Positions 1 to 7,559 are shown, numbered from the stretch's first letter. The stretch is DNA of 16,486 bases from Bacillota bacterium (GCA_023412215.1 JAEYNX010000017.1:1-16486), one strand, 5' to 3'. Notes: a model not told the origin generated them from the letters alone. Program-made: numbers and translations.

Positions 1-32
1 GTCCTCTGCTCTACCAACTGAGCTACAGAAGC
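1..32 (-). tRNA. Partial tRNA, isotype unreadable
   Basis: The reverse complement gives a 5' acceptor strand GCTTCTG, then TA, the D-stem GCTC...GAGC with the AGTTGGTA loop, base A26 and the 5' half of the anticodon stem (GAGGA) plus C32. The window edge cuts it just before the anticodon, so the isotype cannot be read. G1-C2 is compatible with Thr among others, but that is only a guess. It is the last visible gene of the Val-Asp-X tRNA operon. Confidence 0.85.
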
Positions 33-38
33 ACTTGG

Positions 39-115
39 TGGCGACCTGAAGGGGGCTCGAACCCCTGACCTCTAGCGTGACAGGCTAGCGTTCTAACCAA
101 CTGAACTACCAGGCC
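39..115 (-). tRNA. tRNA-Asp (GUC)
   Basis: A full cloverleaf reads on the minus strand. The acceptor stem GGCCTGG pairs with TCAGGTC (two G-U pairs), the anticodon stem CTAGC/GCTAG encloses the loop CTGTCAC with anticodon GTC, the T-arm contains GGTTCGAGCC, and CCA is encoded. It lies 4 bases downstream of tRNA-Val and 6 bases upstream of the truncated tRNA, so the three are surely processed from one transcript. Confidence 0.97.
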
Positions 116-119
116 ATTT

Positions 120-195
120 TGGTGGGAACAATAGGGATCGAACCTATGACCCTCTGCTTGTAAGGCAGATGCTCTCCCAGCTGAGCTATGCTCCC
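120..195 (-). tRNA. tRNA-Val (UAC)
   Basis: The minus strand reads GGGAGCA as acceptor 5' strand pairing with TGTTCCC, a D-arm GCTC/GAGC, an anticodon loop containing TAC in CTTACAA, a T-arm with GGTTCGATCC, and an encoded CCA. It is the first gene of the tRNA operon; the consensus promoter lies about 50 bases upstream. Confidence 0.97.
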
Positions 196-246
196 ACATC
201 TGTACCATTCATGGCCGTGATGGACTCCTTGAACAGCGCAAGAATT

Positions 247-275
247 ATTATACACGGAAGTAAGAAGTTCGTCAA
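247..275 (-). promoter_or_regulatory. Sigma-A promoter of the tRNA operon
   Basis: On the minus strand TTGACG (-35, 270-275) is followed by a 17-base spacer and TATAAT (-10, 247-252). This is nearly a full consensus match with optimal spacing, pointing straight at tRNA-Val. A strong constitutive promoter is what a tRNA operon needs. Confidence 0.88.
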
Positions 276-329
276 GACTTATTTTCGAGTTTTTATCCGC
301 GGTTTAAACATATTCAGTTCTTCTCTGCA

Positions 330-355
330 CGGCGGGGCGGCGTACCGCCCCGCCG
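330..355 (-). terminator. GC-rich hairpin downstream of cheW
   Basis: A perfect 11-bp stem (330-340 with 345-355) closes a 4-base loop 20 bases after the cheW stop codon. No T-run follows it on either strand, so it is not a textbook Rho-independent terminator. It may be a 3' stabilising hairpin or a weak terminator separating cheW from the tRNA promoter. Its arm sequence resembles the GC palindromes between tpiA and gpmI. Confidence 0.5.
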
Positions 356-374
356 GTATTCTCGCGTTTGCGGC

Positions 375-839
375 TTAAGCGGTAAAGATGGCCTCGCAGT
401 TAATCACCAGACGGATTTCGTCACTTACCTTGGCGACGCCGAGTATGTAGCGGCTTACAGCGCTCTCTTCAAGCGGCGGCGGGGTAATAGCGTCCTCGGC
501 GATGTTCATCACCTCCGAGATGCTGTCTACAATAAGCCCGTAAGGCTTGTCGTTTACCGTCAGGATCATAAAGCAGGTGGTGTCGGTATAATCGATAACC
601 TCCATGCCAAGGCGCTTGCGGATGTTCATGATCGGGATGATTCGGCCGCGGAGATTGGTGATCCCCTCAAAATAGCTCGGGAAATCGGGCATGGGCGTGA
701 CGGGCAGCACGCGGTTGATCTCGATGACATATTTGATCGGTACCGCATAGTTTTCGTTGCCCACCAGAAAGGTAAGATACTTGTCCTTCATCGTGTCTTC
801 TTCAAGCTCAGGCTGGTTGTGAATGTAGTTGGTTGCCAC
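375..839 (-). CDS. cheW: CheW-like chemotaxis adaptor
   Basis: The 154-aa product is a stand-alone CheW domain of the SH3-like type that links the histidine kinase CheA to chemoreceptors in cytoplasmic arrays. Diagnostic stretches are YLTFLVGNENYAVPI near residue 21, YFEGITNLRGRIIPIMNIR (56-74, with the NLRG core at 62-65), GLIVDSISEVMNI (101-113) and ILGVAK (132-137). The start chosen is GTG at 839 because AAAGGAGG (848-855) sits exactly 8 bases upstream. Longer in-frame starts back to 932 lack such a site and would add a sequence unlike CheW. It follows the membrane GGDEF gene by 114 bases with no clear promoter between, so it is probably the last gene of the c-di-GMP cluster. No CheA or MCP is in the window. 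The family call is firm; the partner proteins are inferred. Confidence 0.93.
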   Translation of the reverse strand: MATNYIHNQPELEEDTMKDKYLTFLVGNENYAVPIKYVIEINRVLPVTPMPDFPSYFEGITNLRGRIIPIMNIRKRLGMEVIDYTDTTCFMILTVNDKPYGLIVDSISEVMNIAEDAITPPPLEESAVSRYILGVAKVSDEIRLVINCEAIFTA

Positions 840-953
840 AGGCAGTGCCTCCTTTGTGAAATATGTTATATTAAATTCTATTTGCCGTTTTATACTTTTT
901 CTGCAACAACGCTTTGAGCCATAACTCTCCACCGAAAGTGAGGTTGAAAAATA

Positions 954-3785
954 CTACAGTCCCATGATGGTGTTTTCAAGAAGACGGCTTTTATAGCTGG
1001 TGCAGTCGTATTTGTTGGTAAGGTCGCGCTTCTCTTTGATGATGTCGCAGAACTCCTTAAACGAGATGTGCTCGCCCGAGGAATAGGTAAAGCAGATATC
1101 CAGCTTGCCCTTTAGGCTTTCGCGCTGTGCCGCGCTCAGGCTCAGCGTGCAGGCCGTGGCCGTCTGGCGCGCGATGTCCATCATCGATTTGAGGATAGAC
1201 AGGTACTTGCGGCTATGTACGGCTTTGGTTACCATATCGTCGGCAAAATGTACCACGTCAAAATGAAAATCGCTCACCACGTTGTAGCTGCTGTACGTCC
1301 CGCCGAAGCCCATCAGCTCGATCTCGGAGGAGATGCGCTTGAGGCCGGTGATGAAGCTGTAGGAGGTGCGGTCGAACCCGCCGACGGTTTTGGGGTCGAT
1401 GGCGATCTCAAGGCCCTTGGGGTCTACCTGCTCCTCCTCCGCCACGCGGGTCAGCACGGCGAGCACCGCCTCGTTTTGCAGGGTGAAGACGGGGATGCAG
1501 TAGGTGATCGCCGTATTGTAATCGTTGTAGGGTGCCACCGTTTTAATGGCACGGCACACCTTGCGGAAGGTAAGCTCCAAAAGGTTTGCCTGCCGGTTGC
1601 TCTCGGCGGCGATTTTGTAGATCTCGTCGCGCGTGAGGTCGGGGTACTCGGGGATGTGCATGTCGATGTCGGCGTAAAAGCGCACGATCTTTTCGTTGTT
1701 GTTGCAGAATACGGGGATGAGGGTAAGGCTTAGGATATCACTATTCTCCAGCCCCTTGAGGTGCTCCGCCACCGCGTCGTTCTTCACCTTTTCCTTGTGC
1801 AGTGCCTCAGAGAAGACGCAGAACTTGTTTTTGCCGCGCCGCTTGGCACTGTACATGGCAAAGTCCGCACACGCAAGCAGCTCCTTGTAGGTGACGGCGC
1901 CGAAGGCACCGGCCTGCGCAACCCCCACACTGCCCGAAAGGCGGTGTGTCACCCCCTCTTTCTCGTAGCCGCTCTGCAGCGCCGCCACAATCTTGCCCGC
2001 AATCTCCTCAAGCGCCTCCTCGGAGGCAACCTCCTTGATGAATACGATAAACTCGTCGCCGCCGATGCGCCCTACAAGGTCTTTGGAGGTTACCACCTTG
2101 CAGATGCTCGAAGAGACAAACTGCAGAATCTGGTCGCCGAACTGGTGGCCGAAGGTGTCGTTGATAATCTTGAAGTTGTCAAGGTCGATCATCATCAGCG
2201 CCGAACTTCCGCCCAGCTTGAGCTCTTCCTTCACCCGGCGCTCGATGGTGGCGCGGTTGTAGATGCTCGTGAGCTTGTCGTATTCCGCCGAATGCAGCAT
2301 CTTGAGGTCGTAGAGCTTCTTCTGGGTGATATCGGTGATGGAGCCGATCACCTTAACGATCTTGTCGTCCTTATTCCTGATCGCGGTGGCGATGCTTTCC
2401 GCCCACGCGGGGTTGCCTCGGATATCGAGGGTTTCGTACTCCGCGCGGTAGTTGCGCAACGCGCCCGAAATAAAGCGGTTAAAGTCGTGGTCGCGCTGCT
2501 CCTCCACCTCGGGGTCGGTGGCGTAGGCCCAGGAGCAGGCGGTAATCTCGGCGTTCTCTACCCGCCTGGAGCCCAGCATCCCTTTGTCCTTGGCCATGAA
2601 GATATACTTCTGCGTCTCCACATCGTACTCCCATACGATGTCACTTACCGCCTCCAGTGCGATGCGGTAACGCTTTTCGCCCTCACGCAGATCGTTGATG
2701 GCGTTGCTGAACTCGCCGTTTACACGGTTTAGCTCGTGCGCGACCACCCCGAGCTCGTTATTGGCGTAGTAATCGCATTGGATATAGCCGTTTTCCTTCA
2801 TCAGGCTGTCGATCGAGCGCAGAATCTTAAAGACAGGCCGCTTAAACGAGACGGTCAGGAACACCGCCGCCAGCACCGCAATCAGGCCAAGGCCGAGGAG
2901 CAACAGGTTGACGGTCAGCGAGAGGCTCTTCTGGGTGCCGCTGAGCTCTTCAAGGGAGCGCACAACAAACAGGTAGCCGCTGATATCCTTGAGCGGGTAG
3001 TAGGCGCCGCGCAGGTTGACGTCGTTGTTGTAGGCGTAGTCGATCCTTCCGGTCTTCATACTGCCCACGGCGAAGGGGTTAGAGTTCTTAATCGTTAAAA
3101 AGTTCTGATAAAATCCGTTGACACGGTCAAAGGAGGCGGCCGTGGTCTGGCGCTCCTGATATTTATGCGCAAAAACGCGGTCGCTGGCGTCGACAAAGAA
3201 AAGGTAGCCGGAAGCGCCCACGGCGCTGTTTTTGGCGAGGTCGGAAAAGAAGGTGGTATAAAACTCCACCGCGAGGTAGCCGCCGTTGCCGCCTCTTAAC
3301 GCGACGGGTGCCGCCGCAAAGAAGTAGGATTTGTCGTCGGTACCGCTGAGGATGGCGGAGGAATAGGCCCCCACCTTGCGTATCTCCTCCAGCACGGCAG
3401 CGTTTACATAGGCCTCGCCGGCGCGTTCGGGCCTTGTGGAGGCGGTCACCCTGCCCATGGCGTCAAGCAAAAAGGCGTCTTTGCCGTCGGCAAGTGCCTT
3501 GAGCTGCAGCTTAAGGTCCTCGGAAGCCGCCTGTGTCGCCTGCCCGGGCGAGGCCAGCGACTGCGCATATACCGGGTTAAAGCTGGCGGAGAGCACCGCC
3601 TCGCGCTTGAGCTTAAAGTAGTCCTCCGTCTGCCGCCCCACGGTAAGCGCAAGGTCTGACAGCGCCGCATAGTTCTGGGAGGCGGAAAACTGCTCAAAGC
3701 CTATATTAAACAAAATAGCCAGCACAATTAAGGGCACGAGAACAGTCGTGGCTATCGTGATAAATATTCTGAATGAAATCTTCAT
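954..3785 (-). CDS. Membrane dCache-PAS-GGDEF protein with degenerate EAL domain
   Basis: The 943-aa product is a predicted membrane diguanylate cyclase making c-di-GMP from GTP. A transmembrane segment at about residues 7-30, an extracytoplasmic Cache-like sensor (about 32-285) and a second membrane segment (about 288-312) lead into a HAMP-like linker, a PAS domain (about 370-490) and GGDEF (about 500-660). The signature RIGGDEF lies at 573-579, and the metal/substrate stretch DLDNFKIIND at 534-544 is intact. The inhibitory RxxD I-site is absent (TSKD at 566-569). Residues about 685-890 align without gaps, at a constant offset of 14, with the EAL domain of the upstream neighbour, but every catalytic position is changed: EALLR is YADID, the Asn is C763, DDFG is MGFG, Lys is H846 and the Glu of AEG is S882. 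This domain therefore cannot be a phosphodiesterase; it may bind nucleotide or protein. The ATG start has GAGGG 6 bases upstream. The cyclase call is confident; the ligand is unknown. Confidence 0.93.
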   Translation of the reverse strand: MKISFRIFITIATTVLVPLIVLAILFNIGFEQFSASQNYAALSDLALTVGRQTEDYFKLKREAVLSASFNPVYAQSLASPGQATQAASEDLKLQLKALADGKDAFLLDAMGRVTASTRPERAGEAYVNAAVLEEIRKVGAYSSAILSGTDDKSYFFAAAPVALRGGNGGYLAVEFYTTFFSDLAKNSAVGASGYLFFVDASDRVFAHKYQERQTTAASFDRVNGFYQNFLTIKNSNPFAVGSMKTGRIDYAYNNDVNLRGAYYPLKDISGYLFVVRSLEELSGTQKSLSLTVNLLLLGLGLIAVLAAVFLTVSFKRPVFKILRSIDSLMKENGYIQCDYYANNELGVVAHELNRVNGEFSNAINDLREGEKRYRIALEAVSDIVWEYDVETQKYIFMAKDKGMLGSRRVENAEITACSWAYATDPEVEEQRDHDFNRFISGALRNYRAEYETLDIRGNPAWAESIATAIRNKDDKIVKVIGSITDITQKKLYDLKMLHSAEYDKLTSIYNRATIERRVKEELKLGGSSALMMIDLDNFKIINDTFGHQFGDQILQFVSSSICKVVTSKDLVGRIGGDEFIVFIKEVASEEALEEIAGKIVAALQSGYEKEGVTHRLSGSVGVAQAGAFGAVTYKELLACADFAMYSAKRRGKNKFCVFSEALHKEKVKNDAVAEHLKGLENSDILSLTLIPVFCNNNEKIVRFYADIDMHIPEYPDLTRDEIYKIAAESNRQANLLELTFRKVCRAIKTVAPYNDYNTAITYCIPVFTLQNEAVLAVLTRVAEEEQVDPKGLEIAIDPKTVGGFDRTSYSFITGLKRISSEIELMGFGGTYSSYNVVSDFHFDVVHFADDMVTKAVHSRKYLSILKSMMDIARQTATACTLSLSAAQRESLKGKLDICFTYSSGEHISFKEFCDIIKEKRDLTNKYDCTSYKSRLLENTIMGL

Positions 3786-4093
3786 TCGTACCCTCGCTTT
3801 CTGTAAAATGGCGGATGGGCCTGCATAGGGTATATCGGCGTCGTTTGGTTCTGATTCAACAAAAATCGACCGTACCGGGCGCGGGAGAAACGTCCGCGTC
3901 TTCTCGCCCGCACAAGCGGCCTTGCCGGGGAAGGCGCAGCGGTGAACCGGCCGCGAAGGGTGCGGCCAGGTTCATGGGAAAACTGCAATTCAGAATCGGC
4001 CTTAAAGCCGATTTACCATTCAATTCAATTAAAATGGAAGGTGCTTACGGGATACAAGGTGAACCAGCCACCGTAAGACCGGGAGGGATTTCA
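3786..4093 (-). other. Structured intercistronic region, 308 bases
   Basis: No convincing gene lies here. Read on the minus strand it is a string of hairpins: CTTACGG/CCGTAAG (4044-4077); CCATT/AATGG (4016-4037); AATCGGC/GCCGATT (3994-4013); and a 12-bp stem with one bulged base (3943-3974, TGAACC-GGCCGC with GCGGCC-GGTTCA). None is followed by a T-run, so they are not ordinary terminators. GGTTCACC occurs twice on the minus strand. I could not match the known c-di-GMP riboswitch cores. The region may be a processing or stability element, or a regulatory leader for the second cyclase gene. Confidence 0.6.
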
Positions 4094-6832
4094 TCAGGCG
4101 GGCAGGTTCTTGCGCAATACGGCCGATTCGAAGTCGGCCTTGGGCAAAGGCCTGCTATATAGATAACCTTGAATAAAGTTGCAGTTAAACTGTTTTAAAA
4201 TTGTGTCCTGAAAGGTGTTCTCCACACCCTCAGCCACCACCTGCATGTTAAAATCCTGTACCAGCTCGATAATCTTTGCGAGCATCTTCCGGCTCTTCAC
4301 GCTGCTTTCGAGCTCGTTGATGTAGGATTTATCGATCTTTAAGCAGCTGATCGGCAGCATCATCAGGTAGTTAAGCCCCGAGTACCCCGAGCCGAAATCG
4401 TCGAGCGCAAAGTTGATGCCGTAGCGCTGCAGCTCCGTCATGGTCTTCTTGACCGATTCAAAGGAACGGATGACTACGTTCTCGGTAATCTCAAACTCGA
4501 TGATGGTGGGCGGCAGGTTGTAGCGCGAGATGATGTTCCACATGCTGTCTACAAAGTTCTCCTGCACCAGCTGCAGCGGTGAAATATTGATAGCCATCGA
4601 TTCGAGGCGGATGCCCTTCTCGGCAAGCTCACAAAGGTTCTTGCACACGCGGTCCACCACCATCAGGCCGATATCGTTAATGAGCCCCACCTCTTCGGCA
4701 ATGCCGATGAACTCGTCGGGGGGAATAAAGCCAAGCTCGTCGTCATAGAGCCGTAAAAGCGCCTCGGCCTTGGTAAAGCAGCCCTTCTCGATGTTGTAGA
4801 TAGGCTGGTAGTATACCTCAAACCGCGCGTCCTTCAGGGCCTTGGTCATAATCTCCTGTATCTTGTGGCGGCGCTCGATCTTCTTGCTGAGCACCTCGTC
4901 GTATAAAATATAACGGTTTTTGCCCGCGGCCTTCGCGTCGTACACGGCGTACTCGCCGTTGGCGATGATTTGCTTGGGGTTATTGCCGCTCGCGGGGAAG
5001 ACCGCAATGCCGAGGCTGACGGTGCAGGTGCACTCCACGTCAAACACCCGCCAGGGCCGGCTGAAACGCACCAGAAGGTCGTCCGCAAGGTCGATGGCCT
5101 CCTCCTGGCTGTAGCCCTGCAGCAGCACGAAGAACTCGTCGCCGCCGAAGCGGAACACCTTACCCACCAGCTCGGGGCACTCGTTAAAATACTGCACGAT
5201 GCGCCGCAGCATCTCGTCGCCGTACTGGGAGCCGAGGGTGTCGTTGACAAACTTAAAATCGTCGAGGTCGAGGATCAGGATGGCGCCGCTCGCGGCGTCC
5301 TCGCCGCTGTCGAACACCGACTGCAGCACCCGCATCAGGCAGGCGCGGTTGGGGATATCCAAAAGCGCGTCGTAGTAGGCGAGCTTTTCCACCTCGAGCT
5401 CAAACAGCTTTTTCTTGTTGATATCCATGGTGCTGATCAGGCAGGCGTCGCTGCCGTCAAACCATGTAAAGCGGGAGGCGCGAAGCTCCTGCCACATGTT
5501 GATGTTGCTATTGTACACCTCATAGTGCAGCTTGTCCTCCAAGCTTTTAAAACGGTTTAGAGGGCAGTACGCGCACAGCTGCCCCTCGTCGAGGTTGGAA
5601 ATCTTCGAGCAGTTGTCCCCGAGTTTCACCTCGGGGTGAGCGTTTTGCATGGCGTGGTTCATAAACAGGATTCTTCCGGTGGCGGCATCCACCGCGTAGG
5701 TGAAGGCGCCGCTGCTGTCGGCGATGGTGTACATCAAATCCTGCGAACGCTGGGCGTAATCAAACCCAAGCTTTTGCAGCACCGCGGCGGATAAAACGGT
5801 GGCGGCGGCCTTTAAGCCGGTCAGGCGGCTGGCGCCCCACTTGGGCAGCAGCGCGTCCTTCTCAAAGGTGATCATCGCCGCGGGCACGCCGTTATGGCGC
5901 ACGGCGGCCTGCAGGACCTCGCCGGTGTGGTCGTCCTGTAAAAGCCTGCTCAGCATTTCAGGCAGCTCATGCAGGGTATCGGTGTACAGAAAACCGTACT
6001 TGTCAAACTGGCTTAAAGAAAGCTCCGTATAGCAGGCGCCCAGCTTTTCGGCGGTCTCGCCCTCCAAAAGCAGGGTAAGCGGGCGCATGGACGCTGCTTT
6101 CCATTCAAACGTGATGCCGCGCTCGCCGAGCTTAGGCAAAAAGCGAAACACCGTGATGCGCGAAAGGCCGAAGTGCTCGCCCACCAGCGACAGCGCGTTT
6201 AGTATCCCCGAGCCGAGCTCGGGTGCCGAGGCGATGCCGTCCATCACCTCGTTTTCAAAAACGGTGTAGGCCAGCGCCTCCTTCAGCTCCGCGGTAAGGG
6301 CGCTTTGCTTGAGCAGCTGCGTGCGCATGCCGTATTTATCGTCCAAAAGCGCGCTGATGATATCGCTGAAGATCGCAAGCGTACGGGTAGCCAGATGAAA
6401 ACGGTCGGGGCTTATCTTGTAGTGCCCCTCATCCTCGGTAAGCTGCCAGAACAGCACAATCTGCCCGTTTTGGAAAACGGGGATGTAGGTGAAACGCACC
6501 TGAAGCTCACATACGCCGCTGCAGGGCAGGGCAGTATCACGCACCTTCTGCAGAGACTGCGCCTTCACGTACTGGCAGGCCTCGGCGTTGGTCGCCGCCC
6601 TTTTGCGGCAGGTGGCGGCGGTGCCGAACGGCTCCACGGCGGGCAGGCCCTCCGCGGTGAGCGCAAGACAGTCGAGATGCAGCGTTTTCACGATGAAGTC
6701 CTGAAGGTATTTGAGCTTTTCAAGATTGATGACGGTGCCAAGCCGTACGGAACTTTCCGGTGCCGTAACAGCAGCGTAGCTGTCGGGCGGCTTGATATTC
6801 ACCGAAGTCTTTTTTTTAGGCTGTTGAGGCAT
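4094..6832 (-). CDS. PocR-GAF-PAS-GGDEF-EAL c-di-GMP turnover protein
   Basis: The 912-aa cytoplasmic protein has no membrane segment. Residues about 33-135 look like a PocR-type sensory domain with Cys at 75, 86, 104 and 108. Residues about 190-355 look GAF-like, and about 365-470 are a PAS domain with the Cys pattern C408, C420, C423 (GQLCAYCPLNRF). GGDEF spans about 480-645, with RFGGDEF at 561-567 and DLDDFKFVND at 522-531; the I-site is missing (ELVG at 554-557). EAL spans about 665-905 and keeps all hallmarks: EALLR 690-694, N749, EITE 781-784, DDFGSGY 811-817, K832, AEGVE 867-871 and QGYLYSRPLP 888-897. It should hydrolyse c-di-GMP to pGpG; the GGDEF may also synthesise it or act as a GTP-sensing regulator. 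The ATG start has GGGGGA 8 bases upstream. It is first in its transcript and precedes the dCache cyclase. Confidence 0.93.
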   Translation of the reverse strand: MPQQPKKKTSVNIKPPDSYAAVTAPESSVRLGTVINLEKLKYLQDFIVKTLHLDCLALTAEGLPAVEPFGTAATCRKRAATNAEACQYVKAQSLQKVRDTALPCSGVCELQVRFTYIPVFQNGQIVLFWQLTEDEGHYKISPDRFHLATRTLAIFSDIISALLDDKYGMRTQLLKQSALTAELKEALAYTVFENEVMDGIASAPELGSGILNALSLVGEHFGLSRITVFRFLPKLGERGITFEWKAASMRPLTLLLEGETAEKLGACYTELSLSQFDKYGFLYTDTLHELPEMLSRLLQDDHTGEVLQAAVRHNGVPAAMITFEKDALLPKWGASRLTGLKAAATVLSAAVLQKLGFDYAQRSQDLMYTIADSSGAFTYAVDAATGRILFMNHAMQNAHPEVKLGDNCSKISNLDEGQLCAYCPLNRFKSLEDKLHYEVYNSNINMWQELRASRFTWFDGSDACLISTMDINKKKLFELEVEKLAYYDALLDIPNRACLMRVLQSVFDSGEDAASGAILILDLDDFKFVNDTLGSQYGDEMLRRIVQYFNECPELVGKVFRFGGDEFFVLLQGYSQEEAIDLADDLLVRFSRPWRVFDVECTCTVSLGIAVFPASGNNPKQIIANGEYAVYDAKAAGKNRYILYDEVLSKKIERRHKIQEIMTKALKDARFEVYYQPIYNIEKGCFTKAEALLRLYDDELGFIPPDEFIGIAEEVGLINDIGLMVVDRVCKNLCELAEKGIRLESMAINISPLQLVQENFVDSMWNIISRYNLPPTIIEFEITENVVIRSFESVKKTMTELQRYGINFALDDFGSGYSGLNYLMMLPISCLKIDKSYINELESSVKSRKMLAKIIELVQDFNMQVVAEGVENTFQDTILKQFNCNFIQGYLYSRPLPKADFESAVLRKNLPA

Positions 6833-6952
6833 GTGCAGTTCCCCCGTCCGTCCAAATACTCCCGGAGCGCATATCTATCACGTCAGCCCAATGAAGATTT
6901 AAAGCTGTGACGGTCAGGCTGGCATAGACCCAATTTACCTATACATAAAATT

Positions 6953-6982
6953 ATTATACAACTACTCCCTGCCGCGTTTCAA
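6953..6982 (-). promoter_or_regulatory. Sigma-A promoter of the c-di-GMP/cheW cluster
   Basis: On the minus strand TTGAAA (-35, 6977-6982), an 18-base spacer and a perfect TATAAT (-10, 6953-6958) lie about 120 bases before the GGDEF-EAL start codon. No other comparable promoter was seen before the dCache cyclase or cheW, so it probably serves all three genes. Confidence 0.75.
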
Positions 6983-7023
6983 TATATTTCCCAAATAATT
7001 ATTGCCCTGATTTGTAGAATAAT

Positions 7024-7052
7024 AGTAAAGTAAAACCGATACGGGTCGTCAA
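7024..7052 (-). promoter_or_regulatory. Possible second upstream promoter
   Basis: TTGACG (-35, 7047-7052) and TTTACT (-10, 7024-7029) are separated by 17 bases on the minus strand. The -35 is good and the -10 matches only 4 of 6 consensus bases. It would give a longer leader for the same cluster. Confidence 0.3.
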
Positions 7053-7154
7053 GATGATGTGCAGGATAAAAGCGCCTGTGTGCGGGTACTCACGAGAACG
7101 CTTGAGAAAGATTTCGCCGTATTAGAATTTGAGGTACGGCCGAAAAGTTGTACG

Positions 7155-7195
7155 AAAAAGGCCGCAGCGCTCCTGTAAAAGAGCGATGCGGCCTT
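7155..7195 (-). terminator. Rho-independent terminator of the 78-aa membrane peptide gene
   Basis: On the minus strand GGCCGCATCGCTC (7181-7193) pairs with GAGCGCTGCGGCC (7160-7172) with a single mismatch, around an 8-base loop, and TTTTT follows (7155-7159). It lies 22 bases after the stop codon. Confidence 0.92.
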
Positions 7196-7216
7196 AAAGT
7201 ACTAAGTATTTACTGC

Positions 7217-7453
7217 CTATTCGGCGTCGGTGCCCGTCTCGCGGAGGGGCGCGGTGTCTTCGGGGATGTCGCTTACGGTCTGGGTGAAGTCGCCGAGGTC
7301 ATCGCTGTTTTCCACGATGATCACGTCGTCGTCCTCGTCCTTTTTGCCAAAGCAGCAAAGGCCTTTTTTATTTACAAAATAATATACCGCTGCGGCAATG
7401 CCTGCTACCACAGTTATAAAGCCGATAACGGCAAGGATAGAGCTTTTTCTCAT
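7217..7453 (-). CDS. Small single-pass membrane peptide, function unknown
   Basis: The 78-aa product has a basic N-terminus (MRKSS), one hydrophobic segment at about residues 6-27 (ILAVIGFITVVAGIAAAVYY), a short basic patch with adjacent cysteines (C33, C34) and a strongly acidic, disordered-looking tail starting DEDDD at 39. The start is ATG at 7453, because GGAGGA lies 8 bases upstream; a longer in-frame reading back to 7570 runs through the promoter and is not used. It stands alone, with its own consensus promoter and strong terminator, so it is a monocistronic and probably well expressed gene. I do not recognise the family. The arrangement suggests an inner-membrane protein with a cytoplasmic acidic tail, possibly an adaptor or envelope-stress peptide, but that is speculation. 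Confidence 0.8.
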   Translation of the reverse strand: MRKSSILAVIGFITVVAGIAAAVYYFVNKKGLCCFGKKDEDDDVIIVENSDDLGDFTQTVSDIPEDTAPLRETGTDAE

Positions 7454-7491
7454 GTTCGTTTTCCTCCGATAGTAATTTTTTATACAGATTA

Positions 7492-7559
7492 ATTGCCGAA
7501 TTTTGCTTATTCTGTTTTTATTATAATCGTAACCCGGCATATTTTCAATAGTCGGCAAT
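7492..7559. repeat. 8-bp inverted repeat bracketing a promoter
   Basis: ATTGCCGA (7492-7499) and TCGGCAAT (7552-7559) are perfect inverted copies 52 bases apart, flanking the -35/-10 elements of the small membrane peptide gene. They could be paired operator half-sites for a looping or divergently bound regulator, or chance in AT-rich DNA. Confidence 0.35.
7520..7548 (-). promoter_or_regulatory. Sigma-A promoter of the small membrane peptide gene
   Basis: On the minus strand TTGAAA (7543-7548), 17 bases, then TATAAT (7520-7525) lie about 67 bases before the ATG at 7453. The sequence between is AT-rich and ends in a good ribosome site. Confidence 0.82.

Larger units (their letters stand above)
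6833..7154 (-). other. Upstream region of the c-di-GMP cluster
   Basis: This gene-free stretch lies between the PocR-GGDEF-EAL gene and the terminator of the small membrane peptide gene. It holds the promoter at 6953-6982 and a second weaker candidate at 7024-7052. The untranslated leader from the main promoter would be about 110 bases. I see only weak pairing in it (for example TCAC-AGC with GCT-GAC-GTGA on the minus strand) and no known riboswitch core. Confidence 0.6.

Noticed and set aside
840..932. Longer N-terminus for CheW
   Set aside because: The extra 31 residues are not CheW-like, and AAAGGAGG is spaced perfectly for the GTG at 839.
1761..2732. A 323-codon plus-strand open frame
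   Set aside because: It is antisense to the dCache-GGDEF gene. The high GC codon bias of the real gene suppresses stops on the other strand; it has no ribosome site and no recognisable domain.
3786..4093. GEMM-type c-di-GMP riboswitch
   Set aside because: I searched by eye for the GCAAAGC and GGCCTAAA-like core of GEMM-I on both strands and did not find it. A different aptamer class is not excluded.
3773..4162. Open frames in the gap between the two GGDEF genes
   Set aside because: They overlap both gene ends, have arginine-rich low-quality sequence and no ribosome site. The hairpins explain the region better.
4970..5560. A 196-codon plus-strand open frame
   Set aside because: It is a shadow of the GGDEF region of the 912-aa protein, rich in His/Val/Gly as such shadows are, with no independent start signal.
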